From Apoderus coryli (taxonomy: Eukaryota; Arthropoda; Insecta; Coleoptera; Attelabidae): a stretch of DNA of 64,000 nucleotides. Shown piece after piece: positions 35,160 to 46,745 of this stretch (position 1 is its first letter; every line of letters begins with the position of its first letter). Position numbers and translations under genes: made by a program. The notes under the pieces were generated by a model. That model saw only the letters and a list, made by a program, of their open reading frames with translations. It was not told the origin of the DNA and made no database searches. The stretch is taken from contig OU452213.1 of NCBI GenBank assembly GCA_911728435.2, positions 6,365,834 through 6,429,833 of the forward strand, in the 5' to 3' direction.

Positions 35160-35410
35160 TGTTTTCCAATTTTTCGATCAACTTTCTCGTCAAAATCCAA
35201 AATAGGCCTCAGTTTCAGCGCTTACTTCATCATTGGATTTAAATTTCTTTCCAGCAAGCATTCTCTTGAGATCTGAAAACACGAAAAAGTCGCTGGGAGC
35301 TAAAACTGGAATATACGGTGGGTGGGTAAGCAATTCGAATCCCAATTCATTCAATTTTGTCTTAGAGATTTCAGCATTCAATCGATCCCAAAGTGTACGC
35401 TGGTATGACC
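35160..35410 (-). pseudogene. mariner transposase C-terminal fragment
   Basis: Minus frame 35190-35381 reads LNELGFELLTHPPYIPVLAP then SDFFVFSDLKRMLAGKKFKS and ETEAYF. This is the C-terminal third of a mariner transposase, including the HPPYSPDLAPSDF-type motif; the catalytic Asp of that motif has become Val (PVLAP). A shorter relic of the same C-terminus lies at 47531-47640. Confidence 0.85.
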
Positions 35411-36195
35411 ACGTTTAAATTCGTTTGAAGGTTAGTACTAAATAAAAATTATTTGGGAAAATCTCTAGTAACGCCATCTATGTGTCATCGTATGGCCTTT
35501 TTGAATGATGACAATAACACCAACTATATTCAAGTATTCAAAAAAATAAAAAATTCAACCTCCTAGTAAAAATTAACCAGCCCAAACGAAACAAGTGAAG
35601 AAGAGGAAAGGGATTATGAAGATTTCATAAGATTAGAACAGGAATCAGCTTCTGAGGAGAGGAAAGCGAATTAGATGAGGAGGAAGAATATGATTTTAAT
35701 GCCACTTTTTTTGTGTATAACCATTTCGTAATAGGATCTTAGCCACGAAAGCTTCTATCGCACGTCTACCTGTATTATGGATTGGTGTTATTCCCGGTGG
35801 ACAGAGCGTATATGATGATGTCTATTTCCTGGTAGACATTAAGTCGTATTTTATTTTAACAATTATGTGATGTTATATTATAGTTGCTTCTAAGTTAATG
35901 TCCGTTTGGTATAATAATCATCCTATTGACCGAAACAACAAAAAAACCGTCATTATCATCATCTTCACCGGCGAAACGTACATCAAGTTGTCTATAGTAA
36001 TAGTATAAGTAGTTCTTTTCGAGCAGCTGTCGCAAGTAAACTGGTTATTTGGAATTCGTTTTTTTATTTCGTGGTTTATTCATTTCTATCTAAGACCACT
36101 GAATAACGCATTTTGGTAAACCATAACTACTTACGAGTATTTGAAGAACGGCTAACAGCGTATTACATTTTTTGAATTATTTCTTTAGGTAATAC
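35411..36195. other. Spacer with short acidic coding-like stretch
   Basis: A plus-strand stretch at 35587-35705 codes an acidic run (EEEERDYEDFIRLEQES) that could be a decayed transposase N-terminus. Nothing else is recognised. Confidence 0.35.
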
Positions 36196-36199
36196 GAAG

Positions 36200-37965
36200 C
36201 AAAATAGGTGAACTACATATCTCAGTCTGCAAGGCAAAAATACCGACTTAATTAAAAATTTTACCAGTATTGCGGAAACTTTAACCCATGACTTATCCTC
36301 AAATATCAGTCCACTGGATTTGTTGTCTATTGACATTCCTGGCAATTTTGAGTTTAATGAGATATCTTTTATTGAGATGAGAGATATAATAAACTCTTTT
36401 AAAAATAAAAGCTCGAAAGACATTTTTGATTTGAATATCGTAATCATTAAATATATTAAGGATATAATAATTATGCCATTGACAATATTGATTAATTTGG
36501 CGATCTCATCCGGTATGTTTCCGAGTTGTCCGAAATTTAGCAAAATTATACCGTTATCCAAAAAAGTATCTCCAGATGAATTGAACAACTATCGCCCTAT
36601 TTCTATAGTGCCTGTTCTAGGCAAAATTTTTGAAAAGATACTCTTTAAACAATTAGCCAACTATTTAAATGAAATAATTTATTTTCTCCGAAACAATTTG
36701 GATTTAGACCGAAACTTAACACCGTTTCAGCTATAGAAAATTTTATAAATAGCGTGATAACCGCTTTTGAGAGTAGAAGGCTTGTGGGGGCTTCTTTTCT
36801 TGATTTAACAAAGGCGTTTGTTTGCGTCTCACACGATATCTTGTTGGGTAAACTGGAGCGATACGGTATAAGTGCGAATTCGATTCGTTTGCTGAGTTCC
36901 TATCTCACTGGTAGGAATGTTGTAACGATGTTTGAGTCAAAGTCTTCTCAGCCCTTGTTGAGCTCTTGTGGAGTCCCACAGGGCTCGGTGCTCGGACCTC
37001 TATTGTTTTTGATTTTCATTAATGATTTACCGCTACATCTGCCATGCTCTGACCTGACATTGTTTGCAGACGATTCAACTATTGTCGATGTTGAACTGTG
37101 GAGTGATGTTCTGGCCTCAAGTATGATTAATTCACAGTCGAGGGCTGCTGACTGGTTTGCAGCTAACAAACTCTGTATGAATGCCAATAAAACAGCTAAT
37201 AAAATATTTACATTACGTGAGACGGATGTTGCTGTTTCTGATGATCTGGTAAAGTTTTGGGGTGTCACTTTGGACCAAAAGCTAACCTGGGCGGGTCATG
37301 TCGAGGTTACCATTGCCAACTTGTCTAAGGTTGTGTTCATGTTGCAAAGCTTGAAGGGTGAAGTCTCTTTTAATGTTTTGAAATCAGCATATTATGGCCT
37401 TTTTCACAGTGTGGCTTCATATGCTTTGTCAATTTGGGGACACTCTTGTCATGCTAGTCGGGTATTCGCAATCCAAAGACGAGTGGTTCGAATAATGACA
37501 GATTTAAAGTTGAGAGAGGATGTCAGACCTAAATTTAAAGAATGTAAAATAATTACACTCCCGTGTCTCTATATCTACAATTCAATTATGTATGTGAAAA
37601 ATAATTACAATCTGTACATAAGGCATGATGAAGTTCACAACCATAACAGAAACAAAAATGACATTCTTGCTGAATATATGAGGTTGGGTAGAAGCAGAAA
37701 TTCTGTAAATTATTATGGTCCCACATGCTATAATCATTTTCCAGATAGTTTGAAAACACTGAGCCTTGCAATGTTCAAAAATAGATTAAAGAACTACTTA
37801 ATTGACCAAGCTTTTTACTCCATTGATGAATTCCTCAGCACTGACTTTCTGTTTTGATTAAGTTATATACATTTCTATGTTTTTATGTGTTATGTAATAT
37901 TTTAGTATTTAATATGACTTGTGTAAACCTTTTTTGGTAATGACAATAAATAAATAAATAAAATA
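36200..37965 (+). pseudogene. Jockey-group RT element, copy 1 of family F
   Basis: The pre-RT and fingers region is in frame 36320-36736 (EMRDIINSFKNKSSKDIFDL, LNNYRPISIVPVLGKIFEKI). A one-base shift near 36672 leads to the frame 36754-37857, which extends upstream as NNLFSPKQFGFRPKLNTVS. It carries FLDLTKAFVCVSHDILLGKL (the usual Asp after AF is Val), SSCGVPQGSVLGPLLFLIFI and LTLFADDSTIVDVEL (FADD). Post-RT motifs are FHSVASYALSIWGHSCHA and RNSVNYYGPTCYNH. The ORF ends FLSTDFLF. The 3' end is GACAATAAATAAATAAATAA. The copy at 56334-57650 is very similar. Confidence 0.9.
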
Positions 37966-38067
37966 ATTTTTACTTACTTACAAATTTAAGTTAAAGTAAT
38001 TTTTTGATTAAGTCTCAATAAAATTAATACTGTAGATCGTAGTTGAGTCGTTTAGTTTCATTAAATT

Positions 38068-38342
38068 CCCTTCACTTCGACCGAAAGAGATTTTTGTGAA
38101 TTATTCTAACCTGGAGTTCGCCTAGTTGCTCCAAACTTTTATGATCTCTCTGGGAGCCAAGTGCACCGCTAGTAGTTCGCATTTAATTTTCCCTTTCATG
38201 AAATTCCTCAACCAGATGGACTTTCGGACCACAGAACAAAGTGTTGGCCTCCTGCTTTACAAGTAGATCAGCTGTTTCGTCGTTCGCTTCGTTGCCAGTT
38301 ACTTAACGGGGCTGTTAGCACCCGCATACTAGTTTTGACGTG
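38068..38342 (-). pseudogene. Decayed RNase H-region relic, relative of 4580-5692
   Basis: CCCTTCACTTCGACC, GATCTCTCTGGGAGCC, CAAGTAGATCAGCTGTTTCG and CTAGTTTTGACGTGAA line up in order with the minus-strand relic at 4619-5160, with large deletions. No frame survives. Confidence 0.6.
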
Positions 38343-39416
38343 AAACTGTTTGACTTTAATTTAGTGTTAGAAAATTGCAACCATAGGCGAACACCACGGA
38401 AATTTTTATTGAGGATCCTCTCGATCGCAGAAACTGTCTACTTAATTGCTTTTGTTTTTGAGGAAAAAATCAAAAACTACTTTTTTGCGCATTCTGTAGG
38501 GGCCTGTATGTATGCCCTTATATATTGACACTCTATATATAAAGTTAGAGTTGGTTTTGCGCAAAAATTATTTTATTAAGATGTTCTTTTGGTACATTGA
38601 ACAAAATGGTGAGCATGTCGAACAAATTTAAATGTTTTTGTTAATAAATAATGTGAATTTGAACATTTCATTTTTCGAAAATTGCTTCATTTTAATATTC
38701 AAAATGGTCAAAATTTCGAAAAATGTCTTTTTATGAAATGATAGGTGATTTTCGTCTTATTTTTGGCCATAGGATTAGCCTAATCCTCAACTATAAATTT
38801 TCCGGTTTAAAGAACCTTCAATTTGATAGGACACTCTGTATATAATTCAAATACAGTGAGAATTTTATTTCTACAGTTGTTTCACATTAAAATACAGAAG
38901 AATTTGAATACATTACAAAATCAACACAGCATCATTAGTTTAGTTGTACATTGTTAATACATTTTTCTCTTCTTCAAACTGGAGGTCTCGGCAATAATTC
39001 TTCACCTAATGAACGTACCTTCTCTATTTATAAGAATATCAAGTACCTATTATAAACTTTGGTTTCGTAACAGTGCCATTCTATAATACATTTAAGTGTT
39101 ACAGGCGAAAAAGTGAGTTAGATATATTTTTGAAATTTAACAAATAACAGAGAGTGACATCTAAATCGCGATGCGCGATCATGTTATACTTTTAGTTGTA
39201 GAGGACATGCGAAGAAGAGAACGGAGATTTTAAGCATGCATATAGTATCAATGTTTCTCAGATTCAATTCTAATTTTTTGTTCTACTTAACGTAAATGTA
39301 GAATATACAGTGTGTCCTAAGATCAGCGCAACGGTAGGTGAATACAAACCTTGCAAACTCAGATTATCTTCGTATTCTCAACAGGGGACGGCTGCCCTGT
39401 CCACTCGACTTTGATG
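38343..39416. other. Spacer with transposon end motifs
   Basis: GACACTCTGTATATAA at 38831 and TATACAGTGTGTCCTA near 39306 look like ends of small Tc1/mariner-type MITEs facing away from each other. No coding. Confidence 0.4.
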
Positions 39417-39653
39417 CAGTGGCGGCTGGTCGGGGTAGGCAATTATTATTGACCATAATTTAAAAAAAAATATATTGATTCTTATATTAAGTTCATTTTC
39501 TACCTTAAACCTTTAAAACATCCCATTTAATTCAAAAATTAACTGTAGGTATAATATAACTACCGCAAAATAGGTTTACCGCTGGTGCTATAACCCACTA
39601 CCGAGACTTCGCATTTTTACAGGCAACTGTTATCGTCGCCTACACCGTATCAC

Positions 39654-39824
39654 TGTATATGTTACGGGTAAAGTTAAATAAGCGAGTAAACCTAGGTTTA
39701 CCCGGGTAAACTGCGTAATACCCAAGACTCTTGGGTAAAGTCCAAAATATATTTGGAATTGTACACGTTTCGGGCTTTACCCGGGTAAACCGCGTTCTAT
39801 CCGTTTTCCCTTGGCTAAAGTTGG
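39654..39824 (+). repeat. Left terminal inverted repeat of Ginger-like element
   Basis: 171 bp, well over 85% identical by eye to the reverse complement of 41277-41448. It contains GGGTAAA/TTTACCC words several times, including the palindrome TTTACCCGGGTAAA twice. Confidence 0.88.
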
Positions 39825-39984
39825 GTGTAGGAATTGGACATGGTATGGAAAGTTAATGTAAGACAAAGTACAAGAATATAACTTAAGATGTTATTAAGCT
39901 ATATCTGCGCTTGTGTAAAGGGTGTCAAAAAAAACTTAAATCTGTCAAAAAAGGACTTGTATTTACGCCAATGGTGTTTCGGAG

Positions 39985-41153
39985 ATGAACAGCCGTTGTC
40001 AAGTGGATCTTATAGACATGCAATCCCATCCAGATGGAGAATACAAATTTGTTCAGATACTTGCATTGAAATCGAAAAGGGCTGAGGAAGTTCCTAAGAT
40101 CCTGATAGACATATTTTTTATTTTTGGCGCACCAACTATACTACAATCGAACAACGGGCGGGAGTTCGCGAACCGTGTCATTGAAGTGTTATGTTCCATG
40201 TGGAATGGCCTTAAAATAGAACATGGCAAAGCACGTCAGAGTCAGTCACAAGGCAGCGTGGAAAGAACAAATCAAGATATACAAAATATGCTCTTGACGT
40301 GGATGGACGATGAAAACTACTGTAGGCGATGGTCACAAGGTCTGCGATTTGTCCAATTAATGAAAAACAGGGCATACCACGATGGAATAACACGAGCTCC
40401 TTACGCCGCCATGTTTGGGCATGATATTACAGTCGGCCTATCCACATCAGCTTTTCTTAAAGAAACTATTGAGAATCTACGAACCGAAGTAGAGCTTCGG
40501 AATTTGGTGTAGAAGAACAGCGTATGTATAGTGGCCCACAAATATTACTGAAGGTGACAATATGGAAGACGTCGACAAAAAATTTAAGGAAAACGCCAAT
40601 AATATAGAAACTTCAGAAAATCATACCAAATGTGCAGAATGTGATGAGCCAAGTACATAAGGTAACATAAGGTGTGAACTTTGCTTGTGCCAAACAAATA
40701 TTCAGTCAAACAGAAAAGACGAAAAATAAATTTAGAAAATCAAGCAAAGAAGATGAAAGCTTTATCTAAATCGAAGTTCCCTGCATGTTCTGTTGGAGAT
40801 ACAGTGAGAGTGAAAATTCCAGACATTGATCGAGGGAGGGGCGATATTAGAAACATTCTCATGACGGTTATCGAGAAAGCCGATGACGATTTTTATAAGC
40901 TAGCAAACGAGAAAAAACAATAGAGGAAATGTTTTCTGTGTGCAGTGAGAAACTTGTAGATCTGGAAAGTGTATCACCAGAAAAGAAGAGCTTACGTCAG
41001 CTTGCAAACGAACAATCACTTTTAGGAGGTCAAGGTTATAAACGATATAACTGTAAAACTAAATGCATGACAAATAAATATAAATGTAAAGCTATTGGAA
41101 ATCTTTGCAACTCGAAATGTCACAGCAGCTTGCTGTCTTGTTTGAACAAATAA
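39985..41153 (+). pseudogene. Ginger/KRBA2-like integrase-type transposase, broken
   Basis: The frame 39985-40512 holds the DDE core: CQVDLIDMQS (first Asp), TILQSNNGREFANRVI, and QSQGSVERTNQDIQ (Glu93). The second catalytic Asp is Asn56 (SNNG instead of SDNG); the spacing of 36 residues to Glu93 fits DD35E-type integrases. After the stop, another frame (from 40562) has KCAECDEPST and RCELC, a likely zinc knuckle. Frame 40681-40923 then gives VGDTVRVKIPDIDRGRGD, the SH3-like tail. A final frame 40929-41153 ends in a Cys-rich tract (KCKAIGNLCNSKCHSSLL). At least three breaks and the Asp loss mean it is inactive. Confidence 0.8.
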
Positions 41154-41276
41154 GCACTCGTGAGTAGATTACCTTTAAGAGAATACAGTTTTAGAATTCT
41201 AATTTTTATTTGTAAAATGTGTTTTTTGAATTAAATATGTTTTTCAAACATTAATGGCCTTGTCATTTATGGTACA

Positions 41277-41448
41277 TCCAACTTTAACCAAGCGAAAGCG
41301 GATAAAACGCGGTTTGCCCAGGTAAAGCCCGAAACGTGTATAATTCCAAATATATTTTGGACTTTACCCAAGAGTCTTGGGTATTACGCAGTTTACCCGG
41401 GTAAACCTAGGTTTACTCGCTTATCTAACTTTACCCGTAACATATACA
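41277..41448 (-). repeat. Right terminal inverted repeat of Ginger-like element
   Basis: Mirror of 39654-39824. One of the two inner palindromes is altered here (TTTGCCCAGGTAAA). Confidence 0.88.
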
Positions 41449-42049
41449 CATATACCTATGTACATATCAAAAGTCTTGCGCCACCGGTCACCGGGTAATA
41501 GTATGTACTCCCTATACGGCCTAAAATACATGCATTTTGCTCAAAATTGTTGTACTTTTTCTTGAATATATTTAAATAAATATACAGAAAAAACTGGTGG
41601 TGATTGAGAACTTTTATATAATACCTATTGAAATAATATGTGTTCTATTGCGTCGGAACGTGTTTACGTTGAGCTTAGGCACCTACCCCGGCCGCCTTCT
41701 ATCTATTGTAGATAGATAGGTATACTATTTGCACGAATTTCAATTTGTACGTTAGGTATTTTTGTTTACTGTTTTGTTACATTACGTTTGAACTATTTGT
41801 TCGTTTGTTGTTTAAATACTAGTACCATTGATTAAAAAGTGTATGTATTTAATTATTTAATATTAATAGTAATAATATTTTGACTAGTACAAGTAAAGAT
41901 TAGTGGTTGTGCTGCACAACTTGTTGCGGTAGCGGTAAGTAAGTATTTAGGTAGGCGCCTTTTTATTCACATCCATTATCCATTATTAATAAAATTACCC
42001 ACGAGCCGCCACTGCTTTGGGGGTATGTGAATGGCTATACAATCCTCAG

Positions 42050-42500
42050 GAATATCATCCGCAGAAAGTAAAATTACTTCCTGAGTTAAACGAATTGAAT
42101 TTTGCGGTTTTCGAGAAGGATTATCAGGTTCATACTGTATAAACTGACTTTTCCAAAGCCTTTGGCAGACTTAGTCATCAGTTACTTTGTGTAAATGGCT
42201 TACTAGCTACTTGTCTGGTCGTACACAGAACGTACGCATATGTGGTTTTAGGTCTTCTGATATTCATGTTCCTCAGGGTTCACATCTGGGATCTCTATTG
42301 TTTAATTTGTTCGTGAATGATATGCCCAAATGTTTCTTAAACAGCAACTTTAAGCTTTTTGCAGATGATCTGAAGATTTATAGAGGGGTTCTGACATTAC
42401 GAGATGTATAATACGTTGAATAATGTGTTTTTGTGGTGACGCGAACGGCATGAATCTAAATTTATTTAAATGTTTTGTTATAAATTTTAATATAACTGAA
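42050..42500 (+). pseudogene. Decayed RT relic related to family D
   Basis: In pieces: YQVHTV, TDFSKAFGRLSHQLL, WLTSYLSGRTQNVRICGF, then SDIHVPQGSHLGSLLFNLFV and FKLFADDLKIYRG, followed by FLWCDANGMNLNLFKCFVIN in another frame. Motif order and wording follow the element at 31150-32770. Catalytic FADD is present but stops and shifts abound. It starts close to the right end of the hAT-like insertion at 42014. Confidence 0.75.
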
Positions 42501-42639
42501 TTAATTTTGACTAAGGGCCATATTGATAGTCGACAATTGTTCGCACTTATTTTTAGCTTGTTTCGAATATATTTTCACCTAATCATGCATCTATCCGTGG
42601 ACACACGGTATACACCGAAATATTAATTTTTTACAAAGA

Positions 42640-43319
42640 CTTTCACACCAATTTTCGCAAATAATTGATGATTTTTGCGAAAGAGACGACTATAAAACTA
42701 CCTCCTTAAATACAGGAGGGTTTGTTAAAAAAAAACACCCTGTAAACCTGCAATGTTTAGCAAAATGCGGACTCACCCTGTATAATTATATAAGGATTTT
42801 GTGGAAACATTCTATTAATATTTACGAAATAAAATAGACTCCCTTATTTATATGTACCCACGGCAATGTAAAATGTCCCGTTGCCCAAATAAAAATGCTA
42901 AACATTTCGTGAAAGACCTACCGCAACTTGGAACAAGTTGCCGGTTTGCTGGTCACACCAGAATTGATATTGCCAAAATGCGGGTTCGACAACCATCTGC
43001 TTTAATATCTGCCGTACACATTTAGTCATTGAACCACAACTGTGTGTGAACAGAGCAGGCTTTGAAAATATTTTTAAAATTAACTTACTTCATTTTGAAA
43101 GAAATCAGATCACCTGCCTTAAAATGTGATAATATATAGGGTGTTCTAGTTAAAATAAGCAAGTTGACGCTTAATTCTGCTATAACCACTATTTTAATTT
43201 CTTGAGGCTTAGGCTCCATAAAAAATGTTATTATTTTCAATGCTACTTCTGTATTTATTCTTGTTAAAAAGACAAGAAAAATGTGTAGTCTTAATTATTT
43301 TCAAAATAGCAACAAAACA
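42640..43319. other. Spacer with transposon end motifs
   Basis: CACCCTGTAAA at 42736, CACCCTGTATAA at 42774 and ATAGGGTGTTCTAG at 43138 are MITE-type ends. No coding. Confidence 0.4.
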
Positions 43320-43782
43320 ATAATAAAGAAGTTGAAAGTATGAAATATTTAGGGATCGAAATTGACAAATATTTGAAATGAGATAAACATGTAACATCGC
43401 TGACAAAGAAATTAAGATGCCTAATATATAAATTTCGTCAACTGAAACAAATTTTGCCGAAATCCCATCTAATAAAAATATATTATGCCCTAGTGCAATC
43501 AATACTGCAATATGGAATTACGGGCTGGGGAGCAGCATATGGAATCCATTTAAAACCTCTGGAAACTATCCAAAAACAAATATTAAAAATTATACATAAT
43601 AAAAAGAAAACATATTCTAGTGAGCTGTTATATTCGGAAAGTCTTGTGATGGATATTAGACAGCTATATGGTTATCGAATTATAATATTACAGCACAAAA
43701 ATAAAAGTTCACTGGATTCTATAGCTCATCTTCATAACACGCGTTACAAAAAAGCTCATGTATATTCACAAATGGGAGGATA
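43320..43782 (+). pseudogene. Non-LTR RT 3' relic (family C)
   Basis: SMKYLGIEIDKYLK, a stop, then DKHVTSLTKKLRCLIYKFRQ and, in the frame from 43454, KSHLIKIYYALVQSILQYGI, ETIQKQILKIIHNKKKTYSS and VMDIRQLYGYRIIILQHKNK. This is the post-RT region, homologous to 54500-55020. It ends abruptly at about 43780 where RTE sequence begins. Confidence 0.75.
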
Positions 43783-46190
43783 GAACAATTCTATGGAGAG
43801 CTAGGCAGAACTTTATTACAGACAAAGAAACATGAAACCAACATAATACTCGGAGACTTCAACGCCAAGATTGGGAAAGGAAAAGAGGAGGACACGGTGG
43901 GTGAGTTTGGCATCGGAAAAAGAAATGAGAGAGGAGATAGATTAATCCATTTCTGTAAAGAAAATCAATACAGTATCATGAACAGTTTCTTCAAATTACC
44001 ACCTAGACGACCCTACACGTGGAAATCTCCAGCAGATGGAATTGAGGGTAATATCACAAGAAATCAAATCGATTACATAATTATCAACAAAAGATACAAA
44101 AATGCAATAAAAGCATGCAAGACATATCCCGGAGCTGACGTTCCCACCGATCACAATCTTCTCCTAGCAGCCATAAGAGTAGAGTTCAAAAGAACAAAAA
44201 GAAATACGGAAACAATAATTATTAATGCAGATAAGCTTAAAGAAGAATCAACTAACAACAGAGTGAGGGAGGAAATACGTAGACACTTGGAAAAAACCCA
44301 ATACCATCGACACAGAATCCCGAAGAAAAATGGCACTACATTGAGGAAACATTAACAAGAGTAACAGAAGATCATCTTAAAGAGGAAAAAAGAAAAAAGA
44401 ACCAACCATGGATGACAGAGGGAATTCTAAAAATGATGGATGAAAGAAGAAGATACAAAGGCAAAAACGAAACAAAATACAAACAAATACACAAAAACAT
44501 CAGAATAAAGATCCAACAAGCCAAAGAAACCTGGCTAAGTGAAAGATGTCAAGAAATTGAAGAGTTGGAGCAAAGACACGACACCTTCAATTTACACAAA
44601 AAAGTAAAAGAAGCCGCTGGAATATGGAAACAAACACCTGTATCTTTAGTAGAGGACAAACATGGGAACCCTCTACTCAACATAGAAGAACAAATAACCA
44701 GATGGAAAGAATACGTGAAAGAGATGTTTCAAGACCAGGGAAGAGAAGACATTGGTAAGCAGGAGGCAGCGACGGGACTTTATATCACAAAGGACTAAAT
44801 TACCAGAGCAGCAAAGCAGCTAAAGAACAGAAAAGCTGTTGGAGAAGATAATATACCAATTGAGATAATAAAATTACTACTAGACGAACACATCGAAGTA
44901 GTAGAAGATCTATTTAATAAAATATATGAAACAGGTATAATACCAGAAGAATGGCTGACATCGATATTTGTACCAATACCAAAAAAGAGAAACTCCAAGA
45001 AATGTGAAGAACATAGGATTATAAGCCTGATGAATCATGTGCTCAAATTTTTCCTTCGAATAATACATAATAGAATATACAGTAAATTAGACGAACATAC
45101 TGGTCAAAATCAATTTGGTTTTAAGAATGGCTTCGGAACAAGAGAAGCACTTTTTTCAATACGAGTATTAATTGAAAGATGTAGAGATGTCGATACTGAT
45201 GTGTACTTGTGTTTTATTGATTTTCAAAAGGCTTTTGACCTGGTGAAACATGATAAACTAATGAACATCTTAAGGTCATGTAACATAGACGACAAGGATT
45301 TAAGGATTATTTCAAACCTCTATCAGGAACAAAAGGCCACCATTAGAATAAAAAAGAAAACATCTGGAAAAATTAATATCGAGAAGGGAGTAAGACAGGG
45401 ATGTATTCTGTCACCCATACTATTTAACGTTTACTCGGAGGAGATATTTAAAAAAGCTCTGGAAGACACCTCAGATGGCATAATTATAAATGGACAATGT
45501 ATCAACAACCTGCGATATGCTGATGACACGATCATTCTGGCAGATAGTGCTGAAGCACTACAACGTCTAATGGAGAGGATAACGGCAGCCAGCGAAGAAT
45601 TTGGAATGAAACTAAATACACAGAAAACAAAAACGACGATCATCAGCAAACACCAGAACAGAACGGTGAAGATCAAGGTTAACGGAAAAGATCTGGAAAA
45701 AGTAACAAGAATAACTTACCTTGGAAGCAATCTTGATGAAACTTGGGACCACTCACTAGAGATAAGAACACATCTAGAAAAAGCACGTACAGTATTTTAC
45801 AAAATGCAAAAAGTCCTATGTAGTCACCAGCTGAATCTTTCATTGAGAGCTCAAATACTTAAGTGCTATGTTTTCTCTACTTTACTCTACGGTGTTGAAG
45901 CCTGGACAATGACAGAGGCAACACAAAAAAGAATCCAAGCATTTGAACTCTGGTGTTACCGAAAAATGCTCAGAATATCCTACATGAGTCATACGACAAA
46001 CGAGGAAGTCTTGCGGAGAATGAACAAAGAAAGAGAGCTCATGATCCTCATAAAGAAACGAAAAACAAAATATTTTGGCCACATCATGAGAAATGAAAAA
46101 TACGAACTGCTCCAACTTATAATTGAAGGCAAAATCAATAGCAGAAGGGGACCAGGAAGAAGACGCAACTCATGGCTTAAAATCCGGTCC
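43783..46190 (+). pseudogene. RTE-clade retrotransposon ORF, nearly full length
   Basis: This is the most complete retrotransposon here. The endonuclease end runs in frame from 43783: NIILGDFNAKIGKGKEED, RNQIDYIIINKRYKNA and GADVPTDHNLLLAAIRVEF. A frameshift at about 44300-44330 moves to the frame 44412-46211, which has one in-frame TAA at 44796 (a likely Glu codon change). RT motifs: RKAVGEDNIPIEIIKLLLD, IDFQKAFDLVKHDKLMNILR, GVRQGCILSPILFNVYSEE and LRYADDTIILADSAEALQ (YADD intact). The C-terminal part has YGVEAWTMTEATQKRIQAFE, KTKYFGHIMRNEKYELLQLI and RRGPGRRRNSWLK, typical of RTE. The start of the endonuclease and the 3' end are missing. Confidence 0.92.
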
Positions 46191-46745
46191 CGAAGTCATT
46201 TTGGGCTATAATTGTTTGAGTGACATGAGAACATCATCGATATCAAGCTGACCCACCGATATGCGGGAAGAAGAAGAATACACCTCCTGAGGGTGGGCAC
46301 CATCAACATATACGCTATTGAAGTATTTGGCGAAAGTGTTTACTATGCCTTGGGGTGTTAAGTATTCAGCATCATCCGCGCCATACATGACACCCGGGAT
46401 TCTGGATTTGCGCTTCTTATTCCGTACATAGCTCCAGAGCCTCTTTGGATCTGTTTTCAATGAATTTTGAACTTCCACCAAGTAATTGTTATACGCAGCA
46501 GTTATCTTATGTTTGATCCTGACTCTTAAATCCCTAAAGATGTTAAAACTGTTCAAACACTGCGTAGATTTCCATCTTTTCAGATGTTTTGACTTGTCCC
46601 GTATGTCGCAGATTAAGTCCCATGTGTACCAACATGGATATTTGTATTTTTTAGAGTGAATTTTTTTAGTTGGAACACACATACTAAATATGCCATCAAG
46701 GATCCTGTAGAACGCCGACACGGCATCATTCACATCATGTCATGT
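46187..46745 (-). pseudogene. Jockey-type endonuclease-to-RT linker fragment
   Basis: Minus frame 46206-46733: MNDAVSAFYRILDGIFSMCV, YKYPCWYTWDLICDIRDKSK, KTDPKRLWSYVRNKKRKSRI, TPQGIVNTFAKYFNSVY and VLMSLKQL. After a stop, PKMTSGP follows, the start of the RT domain, and then the sequence breaks into the RTE end at about 46187. Only the linker that joins endonuclease and RT survives. Confidence 0.8.

Larger units (their letters stand above)
39654..41448 (+). mobile_element. Ginger/KRBA2-like DNA transposon with 171-bp inverted repeats
   Basis: The ends TGTATATGTTACGGGTAAAG and its reverse complement bound a 1795-bp unit holding an integrase-like DDE gene. TGT-starting inverted repeats and an LTR-integrase-like transposase fit the Ginger group. 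I could not find a clear target duplication: the flanks are ATCAC on the left and CATAT on the right. It sits inside a hAT-like element. Confidence 0.75.
39417..42014. mobile_element. hAT-like element hosting a Ginger-like insertion
   Basis: The left end CAGTGGCGGCTGGTCGGG faces its inverted counterpart CCCACGAGCCGCCACTG at 41998-42014. The 8 bases outside are CTTTGATG on the left and CTTTGGGG on the right, a 6/8 match as expected for an old hAT 8-bp target duplication. No hAT transposase is seen between the ends, so it was non-autonomous. About 1.8 kb of its 2.6 kb is the nested element at 39654-41448. Confidence 0.7.

Noticed and set aside
39654..39824. Telomere-like or operator array of GGGTAAA words
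   Set aside because: The words are part of a long inverted repeat mirrored at 41277-41448 that bounds an integrase gene, so a transposon end explains them.
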